From an uncultured Polaribacter sp. (GTDB lineage Bacteria > Bacteroidota > Bacteroidia > Flavobacteriales > Flavobacteriaceae), in the NCBI GenBank assembly GCA_913020555.1, contig CAJWAC010000018.1, positions 1 through 36,887 on the forward strand: a stretch of DNA of 36,887 nt, read 5' to 3'. The position numbers and the translations under genes are program-made. Positions 28,463 through 36,887 of this stretch are shown in pieces (position 1 is the first letter of the stretch; each line of letters begins with the position of its first letter). The notes under the pieces were generated by a model. That model made no database searches. It had not been told where the DNA came from and saw only the letters and a program-made list of their open reading frames with translations.

Positions 28463-28813
28463 TTAATCATTCGTAGCGTAAAATTTCTTTAAAACCGATA
28501 ATAAAACTTCTTCATTGATGTCTTCTAAGTTTGAATATCGTAAAGATTTAATAACTTTTCTATTTTCTTAAATTAAGAATTTATTGTATTTTTTTAGAGG
28601 TACAGAAATCCAAAAACCAACATCTATATAACCTTTTTTTTCTGAAACATTTAGATAACAAAATGGTTTATTATTCATATAATAAAAAGGAATTTTCCAT
28701 TTAAATTGCAGCATAAGTTTTGAAAAAGTACGCTCTATCAAAATTTGCAAATGCAGTAAAATAGATTTAAAAGGTTCTGATTGTCTTAAGATGTAACTTT
28801 CGGCTGGTTTCAT
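28463..28813 (-). pseudogene. DUF1801-family gene interrupted by a stop codon
   Basis: The start at 28813 gives MKPAESYILRQ, typical of DUF1801 proteins, and the frame runs through KWKIPFYYMNNKPFCYLNVS to KYNKFLI, then TAA at 28568-28570. The same frame continues without shift as ENRKVIKSLRYSNLEDINEEV ... FYATND to TAA at 28463, which is the conserved family C-terminus. A TCA-to-TAA change would explain it, since relatives read roughly VSEGRKVVKSLRY here. Whether the 81-residue product works is unknown. Upstream codons to 28897 overlap the divergent membrane protein gene and are not part of it. Confidence 0.8.
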
Positions 28814-28845
28814 TTTTTGTATATTAGCAAAAGTTATAAAATTAG

Positions 28846-29406
28846 ATGAATAAACAAGATAATTTAGACGTAAATTTTTCATTAAAAGGAAACGCAAGCA
28901 TTCAAATAGGAATCTATTTTTTACTCGCTGTTTACCTGATCAAAACATTTTTAGATGGGTTTTTGATTGATGATAATCCTGCAGGAATGTTGTCTGCTGA
29001 AATTTTAGAATTTCTTTTAATTGGTATCACTTTTTTAACTTTCTTACTATCTGGATTGGCTTTATTTTTTAAAGGAAAAAGAAGCGCTAAGAAGTTCGGA
29101 TATCAACTTTTCAATTCAAAAACGAAAAAGAATTTTTGGTTATTTATTTTAAGTTTTGTTGGTATCTTCATATTGCTCATCGCACTTAAAAATCTTGGCT
29201 ATATCAACTTTATTACCCCAAGTTTTTTGTTTTTGTATGGGCTACTTACTTTTTTGAATAAGAATAAAGAACGAAAAGGATTACTTATTTTATCAGGAGT
29301 ATCTTTTTTATTAGGTATAATTTGTATTCTGATTCCTGGTTATTGGTCTTCTTCTTTATATATTCTAGGAATTGCACATATTACCTATGGTTTTGCAGTA
29401 AGATAG
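28846..29406 (+). CDS. Hypothetical integral membrane protein
   Basis: 186 residues with five or six hydrophobic segments (about 20-40, 52-75, 96-117, 121-137, 145-163, 168-185) and short basic loops (GKRSAKKFG, NKNKERKG), so it lies in the inner membrane. I do not recognise a family. It is divergent from the broken DUF1801 gene by 32 bp. Codon use matches its neighbours. Confidence 0.75.
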   Translation: MNKQDNLDVNFSLKGNASIQIGIYFLLAVYLIKTFLDGFLIDDNPAGMLSAEILEFLLIGITFLTFLLSGLALFFKGKRSAKKFGYQLFNSKTKKNFWLFILSFVGIFILLIALKNLGYINFITPSFLFLYGLLTFLNKNKERKGLLILSGVSFLLGIICILIPGYWSSSLYILGIAHITYGFAVR

Positions 29407-29453
29407 TTGCTCGTTTTAAAGCAAAATATAAACTGTTTTGCAAACTTCATAAA

Positions 29454-29678
29454 TCACAAAAAGTCGCGTTGAATTTTTAGAACGATATCCTCTAAACCGT
29501 TTAATTTTAATTCATAAACACTAGCCATTTGTTGACCTAATTTTCCTTTGGGAAATCCTTGGTTTTTAAACCAAACTAAATAATGTTCTGGCAAATCAAT
29601 CAAACTACGATTCTTAAATTGCCCAAAAGGCATTTTTGCCTTGGCTAAATCTAAAAGAAATTTATGATTATTTTCCAA
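29454..29678 (-). CDS. DUF3820 family small protein
   Basis: 74 residues. The block KMPFGQFKNRSLIDLPEHYLVWF, then GFPKGKLGQQM and LKLNGLEDIV, matches the DUF3820 family of small cytoplasmic proteins, sometimes labelled putative quorum-sensing-regulated virulence factors without proof. Full length for the family. It lies 63 bp downstream of the saccharopine dehydrogenase-like gene on the same strand, so it may be co-transcribed. Confidence 0.85.
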   Translation of the reverse strand: MENNHKFLLDLAKAKMPFGQFKNRSLIDLPEHYLVWFKNQGFPKGKLGQQMASVYELKLNGLEDIVLKIQRDFL

Positions 29679-29741
29679 TTAAAAAATTATTTTGATTGAC
29701 TGTTATGAAGTTTTTTTAAGAACTAATAATTCAGAAATAGT

Positions 29742-30947
29742 TTATTCTTTGCCATCTATGTAATTTTGCAAATATGAAAAACGTTCAGTTAGTTTTCCGT
29801 TTGCTGTCATTTTTGCTCTAGCTAAAACTCCATCCTTATCATTATTAAAAAAAGCCGGAATTACATTCTGTAAAAACATTTCTCCAAAACCTTCACTTGC
29901 ATCTTTTGGTAACTCACAAGGTAAATTATCTACAGCCATAACTACTATTGCATTTTCATCTTTATAATCAACTTCCATTTCTGCCTCTGCATCATATCCA
30001 TAAATAGGTTCTGCAATGGTTGAAGGACGAATTGTAGAAGCAACGGGGCCATCAATATCACAAGAAACATCTGCAACATATTTTATATTAAAATCTGGGT
30101 GTTTAGCATCTGTTCTTGTAAATAAATATGGCGAGCCGTCACCAAAGAAATGTCCTGCAATAAAAAAATCTGTAGTTTTTGCAAACCGCATAAAGTTTGC
30201 TTCGTAAGCTTCTGGATTGGTGTAAAAATCTCTATTATTAATTATTTTACCATCTTTACGCTTGTTATAATCTAAAACATCTGCAAAACAATATACAGCT
30301 TCATCATAATCTTTAGACAAATAATCTTCTATAGAAACATTTTTAATATTCATGGCATCTAACATCTCTTTAGCGCCGTAAGCTACTTTTCCATTTCCTG
30401 TCAATAGAATTTTTATGTTAGTCAAATTAATTTTATTCAACGCATCTATCAATTCTTTTTGGCTATCTAAAGTTTCTGCTTTTGGTAAACTGAATTTTTC
30501 AGTTTTTAATCCAATGGCTCTAAAACCATTATACGCACCAACAATACCTGCATATCTTCCAAAACCAATTAATCTCGCTCCATTTACTTTAGTAATGGTT
30601 TCATGATCATATAATTCGATATTTTTATCTAAAATAGCTTTTAACAAAGCTCTGTTATAAGGTTGTTTTTTGATTGTATGGCTAAAGAAAAAATACTTTT
30701 TATTAGGTATTAAAGCGGCTATTGGTACTTCTTTTACACCAAATAAAACGTCACAGTCAGAAATATCTTCAGTTACCTCTATTCCTGAATTTCTATATTG
30801 TTCATCCGAAAAAACACGGATATCAGAATGCTCAACTTTTAAAACCGCCGTAGAAAACTGATTTTTAAATTCTTGTAATTTTGACGGTGAAAAAACAACT
30901 CTTCTATCAGGAGGATTTTTGCGCTCTTTTATAATTCCGAATTTCAT
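29742..30947 (-). CDS. Lysine-forming saccharopine dehydrogenase / alanine dehydrogenase-family oxidoreductase
   Basis: 401 residues. The N-terminal AlaDh/PNT-type domain (MKFGIIKERKNPPDRRV) has VKEVP (K72) and FSHTIKKQPYN (H90), placed like the catalytic Lys and His of yeast saccharopine dehydrogenase Lys1. The nucleotide-binding domain shows ILLTGNGKVAYGAKEML (~180-196). ADVSCDIDGPVASTIRPST matches the lysine-forming branch. It probably interconverts saccharopine and lysine + 2-oxoglutarate with NAD in the cytoplasm, for lysine breakdown or an undescribed route; the substrate is not proven by sequence. No partner lysine-catabolism gene is adjacent. Confidence 0.8.
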   Translation of the reverse strand: MKFGIIKERKNPPDRRVVFSPSKLQEFKNQFSTAVLKVEHSDIRVFSDEQYRNSGIEVTEDISDCDVLFGVKEVPIAALIPNKKYFFFSHTIKKQPYNRALLKAILDKNIELYDHETITKVNGARLIGFGRYAGIVGAYNGFRAIGLKTEKFSLPKAETLDSQKELIDALNKINLTNIKILLTGNGKVAYGAKEMLDAMNIKNVSIEDYLSKDYDEAVYCFADVLDYNKRKDGKIINNRDFYTNPEAYEANFMRFAKTTDFFIAGHFFGDGSPYLFTRTDAKHPDFNIKYVADVSCDIDGPVASTIRPSTIAEPIYGYDAEAEMEVDYKDENAIVVMAVDNLPCELPKDASEGFGEMFLQNVIPAFFNNDKDGVLARAKMTANGKLTERFSYLQNYIDGKE

Positions 30948-30995
30948 AATAACTATGGTATAATATTTGCTCGAAGATATTAGAATTTAAAGAGA

Positions 30996-31022
30996 TTGGC
31001 AACTGTATTTTTTATACTTTTG
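30996..31022 (+). promoter_or_regulatory. Promoter of ssrA
   Basis: TACTTTTG (31015-31022) fits the Bacteroidota -7 consensus TAnnTTTG, with TTG at 30996-30998, 19 bp upstream, as the -33 element. Transcription would start about 30 bases before the mature tmRNA end. Confidence 0.75.
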
Positions 31023-31063
31023 CAAACCATATTTATATATTGGAAATATTTCTTTGACATTTT

Positions 31064-31453
31064 GGGGACGACTGGTTTTGACAGCAAGGTCAGAGGATTT
31101 GTAAGCATATCAAGGAATGAAATTATTCTTGTAAAACTTATTTCAACTTTTTAAACGGCGAAGATAACTACGCTTTAGCTGCATAATCTGAATTATAGTA
31201 AGATTAGCCTAGGCTCACAAGGTGAGCAAGCTTTATGTCCACGAAAAGCCTTGGTTTATGGCGTTTCATTTTTGGGCATCGTAAAAATAAACATAGGAAA
31301 TTTATTACTTCGTTAAATTTCCGAAGCTAAAGAAGTTAAGTGTAAAATGGATTGTTCTTAATCAGCTTTACATCGAAAAACAAGAAAGAACTAAATATGT
31401 AGAAAGCTAATTTGCTGCTTGTTTGGACCCGAGTTCGATTCTCGGCGTCTCCA
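31064..31453 (+). ncRNA. ssrA: Transfer-messenger RNA (tmRNA)
   Basis: One-piece tmRNA of about 390 nt that rescues stalled ribosomes. The 5' GGGGACG pairs with the 3' CGTCTCC (one G-U) to form the acceptor stem. The T-arm CCGAG-TTCGATT-CTCGG lies just before, and the 5' end has the usual GACTGGTTTTGACAGC. The tag frame at 31157-31186 is GGC GAA GAT AAC TAC GCT TTA GCT GCA TAA, giving GEDNYALAA, a close variant of the known Bacteroidota tags GENNYALAA and GETNYALAA. CCA is not encoded; the sequence after the discriminator A is CTA. A strong terminator follows directly. Confidence 0.97.
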
Positions 31454-31457
31454 CTAA

Positions 31458-31490
31458 AAAACCCTGTAAATATTTTATTTACAGGGTTTT
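31458..31490 (+). terminator. Terminator of ssrA
   Basis: AAAACCCTGTAAA (31458-31470) pairs perfectly with TTTACAGGGTTTT (31478-31490), a 13-bp stem with a 7-base loop and a following ATTTTTTATT. Confidence 0.92.
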
Positions 31491-32203
31491 ATTTTTTATT
31501 CATCATTTAAATCTCAATACTATTTATTTCTTAATAAAATCCAAATAAGTCTGAATTTAATCTATCTTTTGCAATACTAAATTTTGATACTTCTTTTAAA
31601 TGCAACCCTTTCTATGGCTAGAAGTAATAATGCATTTTAAGCTACTTAATCTGTATCTCTATTAATATGAAAGTTAAATATTATAGCATCTAAATGTAGA
31701 TAATTTCTGACATCGTTATTGCTATTAAAACATACTAATTATTTTGTGTATAAAACCTAAGGCCATCTTTTAGATTTTTTTAAAGAAGCATGATTTATTC
31801 TATTTAGATTTATCAAGATATTCAGAAACTCTTTAAAAAACAAAAACTGTAAAAGCTAAACGAACTGCTTAAAATTCTACTATTTTTTATAGTATCTCAA
31901 TTTATATAATTATAGATTGTCCTTTTTGTTATTATAATATTAAGAATTGATATCAATAATTCTGTAGTCTTATTTATATGAAACAAATTATTTAGATCTT
32001 AAAAATAAAAATCTTGCCCTTAAAACTGCTCTAAAAAAATATTTCTTTTAGTAAATAAAACGGGTTATATCACTGAAACTTTAATCCCAAACAATAAATA
32101 AAAATCTTAAAATTTTTAAACAGACCTTTTTTAAGGTATGTGAAAAGAATTACCAAATAATCTTCTGAAATTTGTTCATTATAAATCAAGAAACTTTTAG
32201 ATA
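31491..32203. other. Long AT-rich intergenic region, nothing recognised
   Basis: About 710 bp between the ssrA terminator and the hydroxylase-family gene. I see no open frame with coding character, no tRNA and no repeat. It presumably holds the hydroxylase promoter near 32100-32200. Confidence 0.5.
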
Positions 32204-33085
32204 ATGGGTAATGAGCTATTTAGTAAGTTAATTCCTGCAGCTGTGCTTGTAATTACTGCTATTATTGAAGCTTTTGGAGGATTATATTTTGATGATAAAA
32301 GAACCAAAAATGATTTTTCAATTGAATTCATTAGTCTAACAATCTTACCCGTGCTTGTGCAACCAATTATATTTCTATTAATCTTCTCAATTGGGAATAT
32401 ATATTTTACTAAATATGAAAATGCGCTAGCGGAATTTTCTATTTGGTGGCATTTTCTTGCTTTTTTAATATTAGATGATATGATGCAATATTGGTGGCAT
32501 AGGCTTTCACATGTAAATCGTATCATGTGGAAACTTCATAGACCACATCATGTCGTGGAAGAAATGGGTGTTTTAGTAACTTATAGAAATGCCATTTTAT
32601 ACTATGCGCTAATGCCTGGCATTTGGTTTTCAGGAATTTTAGTTTATTTAGGAATGGGTTATGCTTATTTAATTTATCTGCCTATAAAACTTACTGTAAT
32701 AATATTAGCGCACAGTGAAACTAAATGGGATAGATTTCTTTACAAATACAAGTTTTTACATCCATTAGCTTGGATAATAGAACGCTTAATTTCGACACCT
32801 AGCACGCATTTTGCTCATCATGGCTTAACGGCTGAAGATGAAATATCTCATCCAAATGGAAACTTTGGAAATTTACTTTTTTTATGGGATATTATTTTTG
32901 GAACTGCCAAAATAACTCGAAAATTTCCTACTAAATTTGGCGCTTGGAATAGAGTTAATGAACCTTGGTATGTTCAATTAATGTTTCCTATAATAAAGTC
33001 TAAAGATGAAAGAAGTGAACTACATTCTTTAATTCAAAAAGATGATTACGACCCTTCTATAAATTATAAAGAGTATACTAAATAA
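32204..33085 (+). CDS. Fatty-acid hydroxylase / sterol desaturase family membrane protein
   Basis: 293 residues with several membrane segments (about 8-24, 43-67, 80-95, 132-165). The di-iron histidine boxes are present: WWHRLSH (H99, H103), LHRPHH (H112, H115, H116) and STHFAHH (H202, H205, H206), plus H170 and H216. The family uses O2 to hydroxylate or desaturate lipids such as fatty acids, sterols or carotenoids at the inner membrane. The substrate here is unknown. The conserved tail HPNGNFGNLLFLWDIIFGTAK is typical. It is a single gene with no linked lipid genes. Confidence 0.85.
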   Translation: MGNELFSKLIPAAVLVITAIIEAFGGLYFDDKRTKNDFSIEFISLTILPVLVQPIIFLLIFSIGNIYFTKYENALAEFSIWWHFLAFLILDDMMQYWWHRLSHVNRIMWKLHRPHHVVEEMGVLVTYRNAILYYALMPGIWFSGILVYLGMGYAYLIYLPIKLTVIILAHSETKWDRFLYKYKFLHPLAWIIERLISTPSTHFAHHGLTAEDEISHPNGNFGNLLFLWDIIFGTAKITRKFPTKFGAWNRVNEPWYVQLMFPIIKSKDERSELHSLIQKDDYDPSINYKEYTK

Positions 33086-33408
33086 TCTAAAAGTAAATGA
33101 ATCAATTTGACTATGTAACTAACTCTAAGATTTCTGTATACTTTAAATACCCAATCAATACTTCGACTGATTTGAAAAACCATTGTCCGTAAGAAAAACT
33201 GCTTAAAAGGAAGAAGCTCAAGAATACTAAAAAAGATAATTTATACATAAGTATTATTATTTTTTAGTGGTTACCAACGGTTAGTATATGAAAAGTAAGC
33301 GATCTCCTAGCACTTTATTTTGGATAAGTACAGAGCTTGATATGAACTAAAACTTTTGAAAACACTACTGTTTCGCCTGTTTTTTATATACATTGTTGGC
33401 AAATGTTA
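33086..33408. other. Intergenic region with boundary repeats
   Basis: 323 bp with no gene. TTACCAACGGTTAGTATATG (33271-33290) and the inverted, related TATACATTGTTGGCAA (33387-33402) form an imperfect dyad about 130 bp long just beyond the 3' end of the WG-repeat gene. A related copy lies at 35927-35948 on its other side. No terminator is clear. Confidence 0.45.
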
Positions 33409-35814
33409 TTACTCAATTGTTTTGCCTGTTTCGTCAATAGTTATATGCTTATAATAGCCGCTAAGTAAAGTCCCAATATCTACTTTTGCTTTACGATTTA
33501 TAAAAACAGGATATTCTTTAAAGGATTTTTTACATTGTTTTTTTCCTGATTTATCAATGATGTTGTATCTGTTAGCTGAACCAACTATTGCATACCCTTT
33601 TTTGTTAAAAGGGAAAGTTTTTACAAACCTCTTTTTGAATAAAAAATCACCTGAAGGCAGAATATATTTGTAATGATCTTCATGTGATTGCCAAGTATAA
33701 CTTCCGGCAGTACCAGTTTGTACCATAGAAACGCCATTTACAAAAGGTTCAGAGATAATAAACTTTTCTTTTCCTTCAATAGCAACTTTACCTTTTTTGT
33801 TTAGGTAAGCTCCATAGGGATAGGAAGAATGTAATATAGCTGCTAAACCTTTAGAAAAATAGGAAGCTTTTGAAAACTGGTACGGAATTATTAATTTGCC
33901 ACTTTCTTCAATATATCCCCAAAGTTTTGTTTCTTTGTCTTGAACAGCTGCTAAACCTTCTGAAAATTGTGCTGCAGTGGAAAATTGTGCAGGGATTATA
34001 ATTTCACCTTCAATATTTATATATCCATATAATAAATTACCATCTTTCATTTTTCCAAAACGGGCTAGACCATTGCCAAATTGATTTTCATCATCCTCAT
34101 AACAGTGGTTAATCCTAGTAAGGTGTGAGAAAGATCTCCATAAAGATTTTTCAAAATTATCAATTTTAAAAACTTCTTCTCCATCTTGATTGACAAAGAA
34201 TATATGGTTGTCAATAGTTATTCCCTTTAAACCATTGCGTAATTCCCATTCAAAATCTGGATAACGATGATTATGTTTGGTAAAGTAAGCTTTTTCTTTC
34301 TTTTTTAGAGTTTCGAGGTCATTTAGAGTTGTTTCAAAAGCTTTTTTTATTTGACTGTTATAGCTATCTAGAGCATGGGCTTTTTTGAGTATCGCTGTTT
34401 TTTCATAAATATTCATTTCTTTAGTTAATACTGATTCGTATAGCCATTTTGCATTATTTGGGTTTGCATCAATAGCTAATTCTAGTTGATAACCAGCAGC
34501 TCTTTTCATATATTCATTAGAGCTGTTTTTTTTCCTTATATAGGCATTGTAAAAATCGTTTGCACTAGGTTTTGGATTTCTTGTAGGTTTTTTCGAACTA
34601 GGCTTTGAGCAATCATTGTAACCCGATAAAATAGAATAAGCGTTATCTATTAAGCATTCATTATAGGTGTACAACTCTGTATAATATTCTTCTTCGTTGG
34701 GGTATACCGATTTTATAGCGAGTTCAAAATAGTGCTTGAAACTTGGTAATATTTTTTCGATAAAACGATTTTGTAACGCTTCTTCAGAATTCCTTTGTTC
34801 TTGTCGTAATTCTTTTTGTGCTTCACGCCTTTGTTTTTCTATAGAATTTTGTGATAACATTTGTGCTAAACCAGTAATTGAATTGCTTAATTTTAATTCT
34901 GATTGTGTTTTAGTTTTATTGGCATAATAATTTCCTTGATTTGCAATTCTATTTCTCTCACTTATCTTTCGTTGTGCATATTGTGAATCAATATTTCTAC
35001 TTTTCCGCTTTACTTCAGCAATAATTGAATTAATGGATTTACTCTCAATTCTTTTTAAAGTATTCATTGTTTTATTAAATTCACTTTGTTTAGCCCAGCT
35101 ATTAAAGGTTTCTTCTAATTGCCTATCTAATTCTTTTGATAGGTTTGCACTTGCCTTTTCTAATTGAGCTTGTCTTTCTTTGTTTCTTATCATTTGCTGA
35201 TTAGCTTCGTTTTGAGCTATTCCGCTTGCTCTTTGTTTTGAATTCTTTAATTCAGCAGCTTCTCTTTGTCTTTTTTGATAAATAGATTCTGTATAAGAAT
35301 TAGATGAGTTACCTTTTTTACTATCCTTTAATTCATCTTTTTTATTTATTGCACTACACTTTTTATAGTTAGTTACAAATTTTTTAAGATCAACATTCAA
35401 ATAGATGATATTAACACCTGAATTTGTACTATTAGAAAAGCCACCTTTTGGAGCGAGTCCTCCAGTAGTACCCAATCCAATTGCTCTTAGAACTTTCTTT
35501 TGCTCTTCATCTATCGAAGCCAAAAGTTGTTTATATGTTTTGTCATTATGTAATGCATTTAATATTGCTAGTTTCATTTTAGGCCAAACAGTATCATCGT
35601 GATCTTTTGGAATGCATCGTTTTTCTGGAAAAGTATATAAAGCAATCCATCGGTAGTTTGTTGTGTTGTAATCTTTATCATATAGCTGAAATTGTTCAGT
35701 GAGAGCTCCAACTTCCATCGGTCTACTATCCGAGGTGCAAATGCAATCATCAATGTTTTGTGCTGTTAAATTAAAAGAGTTTATGATTAGAAGTAAAAAT
35801 AGTGCCTTTTTCAT
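33409..35814 (-). CDS. Secreted WG-repeat protein with a coiled-coil middle
   Basis: 801 residues with a signal peptide (1-19, LTAQ). Cys24/Cys26 follow it in a short N-terminal domain (~20-150). A Gln/Glu/Arg/Lys-rich, probably coiled-coil region spans ~175-350; a helical repeat-like part (~425-510) recalls TPR. WG-type beta repeats run from ~535 to 690 (GNGLARFGK..GYINIEGEIIIPAQF, FSEGLAAVQ..LWGYIEESGKLIIPYQF, FSKGLAAI..YGAYLNKKGK), with weaker repeats to the end. WG repeats are common in Bacteroidota secreted proteins with no assigned role. There is no T9SS sorting domain, so it probably stays in the periplasm or is outer-membrane associated. Related boundary repeats bracket the gene, suggesting an acquired cassette. 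Confidence 0.85.
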   Translation of the reverse strand: MKKALFLLLIINSFNLTAQNIDDCICTSDSRPMEVGALTEQFQLYDKDYNTTNYRWIALYTFPEKRCIPKDHDDTVWPKMKLAILNALHNDKTYKQLLASIDEEQKKVLRAIGLGTTGGLAPKGGFSNSTNSGVNIIYLNVDLKKFVTNYKKCSAINKKDELKDSKKGNSSNSYTESIYQKRQREAAELKNSKQRASGIAQNEANQQMIRNKERQAQLEKASANLSKELDRQLEETFNSWAKQSEFNKTMNTLKRIESKSINSIIAEVKRKSRNIDSQYAQRKISERNRIANQGNYYANKTKTQSELKLSNSITGLAQMLSQNSIEKQRREAQKELRQEQRNSEEALQNRFIEKILPSFKHYFELAIKSVYPNEEEYYTELYTYNECLIDNAYSILSGYNDCSKPSSKKPTRNPKPSANDFYNAYIRKKNSSNEYMKRAAGYQLELAIDANPNNAKWLYESVLTKEMNIYEKTAILKKAHALDSYNSQIKKAFETTLNDLETLKKKEKAYFTKHNHRYPDFEWELRNGLKGITIDNHIFFVNQDGEEVFKIDNFEKSLWRSFSHLTRINHCYEDDENQFGNGLARFGKMKDGNLLYGYINIEGEIIIPAQFSTAAQFSEGLAAVQDKETKLWGYIEESGKLIIPYQFSKASYFSKGLAAILHSSYPYGAYLNKKGKVAIEGKEKFIISEPFVNGVSMVQTGTAGSYTWQSHEDHYKYILPSGDFLFKKRFVKTFPFNKKGYAIVGSANRYNIIDKSGKKQCKKSFKEYPVFINRKAKVDIGTLLSGYYKHITIDETGKTIE

Positions 35815-36019
35815 TTCATTTTTTGTTTTTAATTTTTAAATTTCCTCATTACTGTTTTTTATTACAATACCTAATTGTAGGTATTTTTATTTCGATTTTT
35901 GGTTTGAGTGAGCAATGTTTGCTAACGTATTATACGAAATGTACTTATTTTAGAGTTCAAAAATTAACTAAAAATTTTCACTAAAATTTAGAAGGTATTT
36001 TGTTATGATGCACTGTAAT

Positions 36020-36502
36020 CTATTTGTAGATACATGATGCTAAAAGAAAAGGAATAGAACCTCTTTTTTTCCATTGAGGCCACCAAGCTGGGTCTATATC
36101 CGACTTATTTGCTGTTATTGTTCGCTTAATAGCTCCTCCTTTATTAAAGTCGCTTACTGATATACTGAACTCGTCAGATGCTCTAAAATCAAGAGAGACT
36201 CCTTTGTAACTGAAATTTTCATCTATACCACCATTAACAGGTTCTATTGTTACCTCAACTGTAATTGAAGTAGCAGTTTGACTTAAAACGCAAGCTTTCT
36301 GTCTAATACCAGCAGAAGAATTCTGGCCACTAACGCCACTTGATGCAAGACATTCACCTTTGTAATATGTCCAATCGGTACAACCTTCAGGGTCAATTGA
36401 TGTTACAATTACTTTTTCAGGGAGCTTAACTGTATTTGTTTCAGCAAAGCATATAAAAAAGAAAGGGAGTGTTATTATTATACTTTTAAGATTAGTTGTC
36501 AT
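36020..36502 (-). CDS. Secreted orphan protein
   Basis: 160 residues. A hydrophobic N-terminus (~5-20, IIITLPFFFICFAE) looks like a signal peptide. The mature part has four cysteines (C41, C51, C71, C157) that could form two disulfides, and it is rich in beta-type residues (ITVEVTIEPV, GVSLDFRASDEFSISVSDF). It ends with WWPQWKKRGSIPFLLASCIYK. No known family is recognised. It lies upstream of the WG-repeat gene on the same strand but 205 bp away across a boundary repeat, so probably has its own promoter. Confidence 0.7.
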   Translation of the reverse strand: MTTNLKSIIITLPFFFICFAETNTVKLPEKVIVTSIDPEGCTDWTYYKGECLASSGVSGQNSSAGIRQKACVLSQTATSITVEVTIEPVNGGIDENFSYKGVSLDFRASDEFSISVSDFNKGGAIKRTITANKSDIDPAWWPQWKKRGSIPFLLASCIYK

Positions 36503-36887
36503 ATTGTTTTATATTTTCTTGAGTTTTTTTATGGTTTTAGAATGTAGTAACCTTCAACCTAATTTTCTTTCAAATGAATCAGTTTTATGGTTATTTATAT
36601 TTTAAAATTTTAAGACATTATTTTTCATATTCACATAAAGATTATTTTATCATTACTGTTTAATGTCTTTAAATAATATCTTTTTAGGGATTAAAAATTA
36701 ATTGCACCTTAAAATAAAATTTACTTTTATAACTTAACGGCTATGAATTTCGTTTTTTTTATAACACGATAGCCATAAATGTTACGAACTGCAGGTTTAT
36801 TAGCACCAATTACCTCGTTAAAATCCAACGTAATAAAATTATGAGTTCTTTTTGGTGACTAAATAGCTTTGAGTTTACTATTGGCAA
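36503..36887. other. Intergenic region and broken gene end
   Basis: The 220 bp before the remnant at 36727 is AT-rich with no gene or repeat that I recognise and should include the promoter of the orphan gene. The remainder is the remnant described separately. Confidence 0.4.
36727..36887 (-). pseudogene. C-terminal remnant of an unknown gene with an in-frame stop
   Basis: The minus strand reads ANSKLKAI, then TAG (36859-36861), then SPKRTHNFITLDFNEVIGA ... GYRVIKKTKFIAVKL to TAA at 36727-36729. The 43 codons after the TAG have coding-like composition but no ATG near their start, so this may be the end of a larger gene cut by a nonsense mutation or of a gene frame-shifted beyond the window edge. 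No family recognised. Confidence 0.3.

Noticed and set aside
31380..31453. Separate tRNA at the T-arm-like sequence
   Set aside because: It is the 3' half of the tmRNA, whose acceptor pairs with GGGGACG at 31064.
35866..35885. AATACCT/AGGTATT hairpin as terminator
   Set aside because: No plus-strand gene lies upstream, and on the minus strand it is 135 bp past the orphan gene without a T run.
1..36887. CRISPR arrays, IS elements, prophage genes
   Set aside because: No regularly spaced short repeats, transposase, integrase or phage structural genes were found.

Overview
The window is AT-rich DNA from a member of the Bacteroidota, most likely a marine Flavobacteriaceae. Supporting signs are three large cell-surface proteins with type IX secretion (T9SS, type A) C-terminal sorting domains, an alpha-2-macroglobulin carrying a TonB-receptor plug segment, a tmRNA tag reading GEDNYALAA, Bacteroidota-type TAnnTTTG promoter boxes and no Shine-Dalgarno sequences. 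I cannot name the genus.

Layout. 1-5326: the 3' part of a T9SS surface protein, a 57-residue peptide gene, a terminator, a purple-acid-phosphatase-like metallophosphoesterase, and a PqqD-like/HPr-kinase-like fusion. 5323-13443: mpl (murein tripeptide recycling, minus strand) and a 2199-residue alpha-2-macroglobulin/TonB-plug chimera. 14246-24154: two more T9SS surface protein + small peptide cassettes. Their last 2811 bp, including both peptide genes, are essentially identical while their N-terminal heads are unrelated. 24245-25300: a nucleotidyltransferase-family protein (NTP_transf_5 type). 25441-30947: ordinary genes, namely an M28 peptidase lipoprotein, kdsA, a secreted transglutaminase-fold protein, a DUF1801 gene broken by a stop codon, a membrane protein, DUF3820, and a lysine-forming saccharopine dehydrogenase-like enzyme. 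31064-31453: ssrA (tmRNA). 32204-36887: a fatty-acid hydroxylase/sterol desaturase-family protein, a WG-repeat secreted protein bracketed by related boundary repeats, a secreted orphan, and a broken gene end.

The most interesting content is the combination at 1-5326 and 14246-25300. Three surface-protein genes are each followed within about 30 bp by a gene for a 57-60 residue peptide. The peptides share a leader-like region (27 of 35 positions identical, same register) that ends in an AxA site, followed by a short Gly/Pro-rich tail with a shared PxxPG motif. A PqqD/HPr-kinase-like fusion and an NTP_transf_5 protein flank the set. PqqD-like, HprK-like and nucleotidyltransferase-like proteins are known partners of short modified peptides in lasso-peptide and HPr-rel-A (exosortase-associated) loci. 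I infer a peptide maturation or export system tied to T9SS surface proteins. The function is unproven, and a simple exported small protein with a Tat-like signal is the main alternative.
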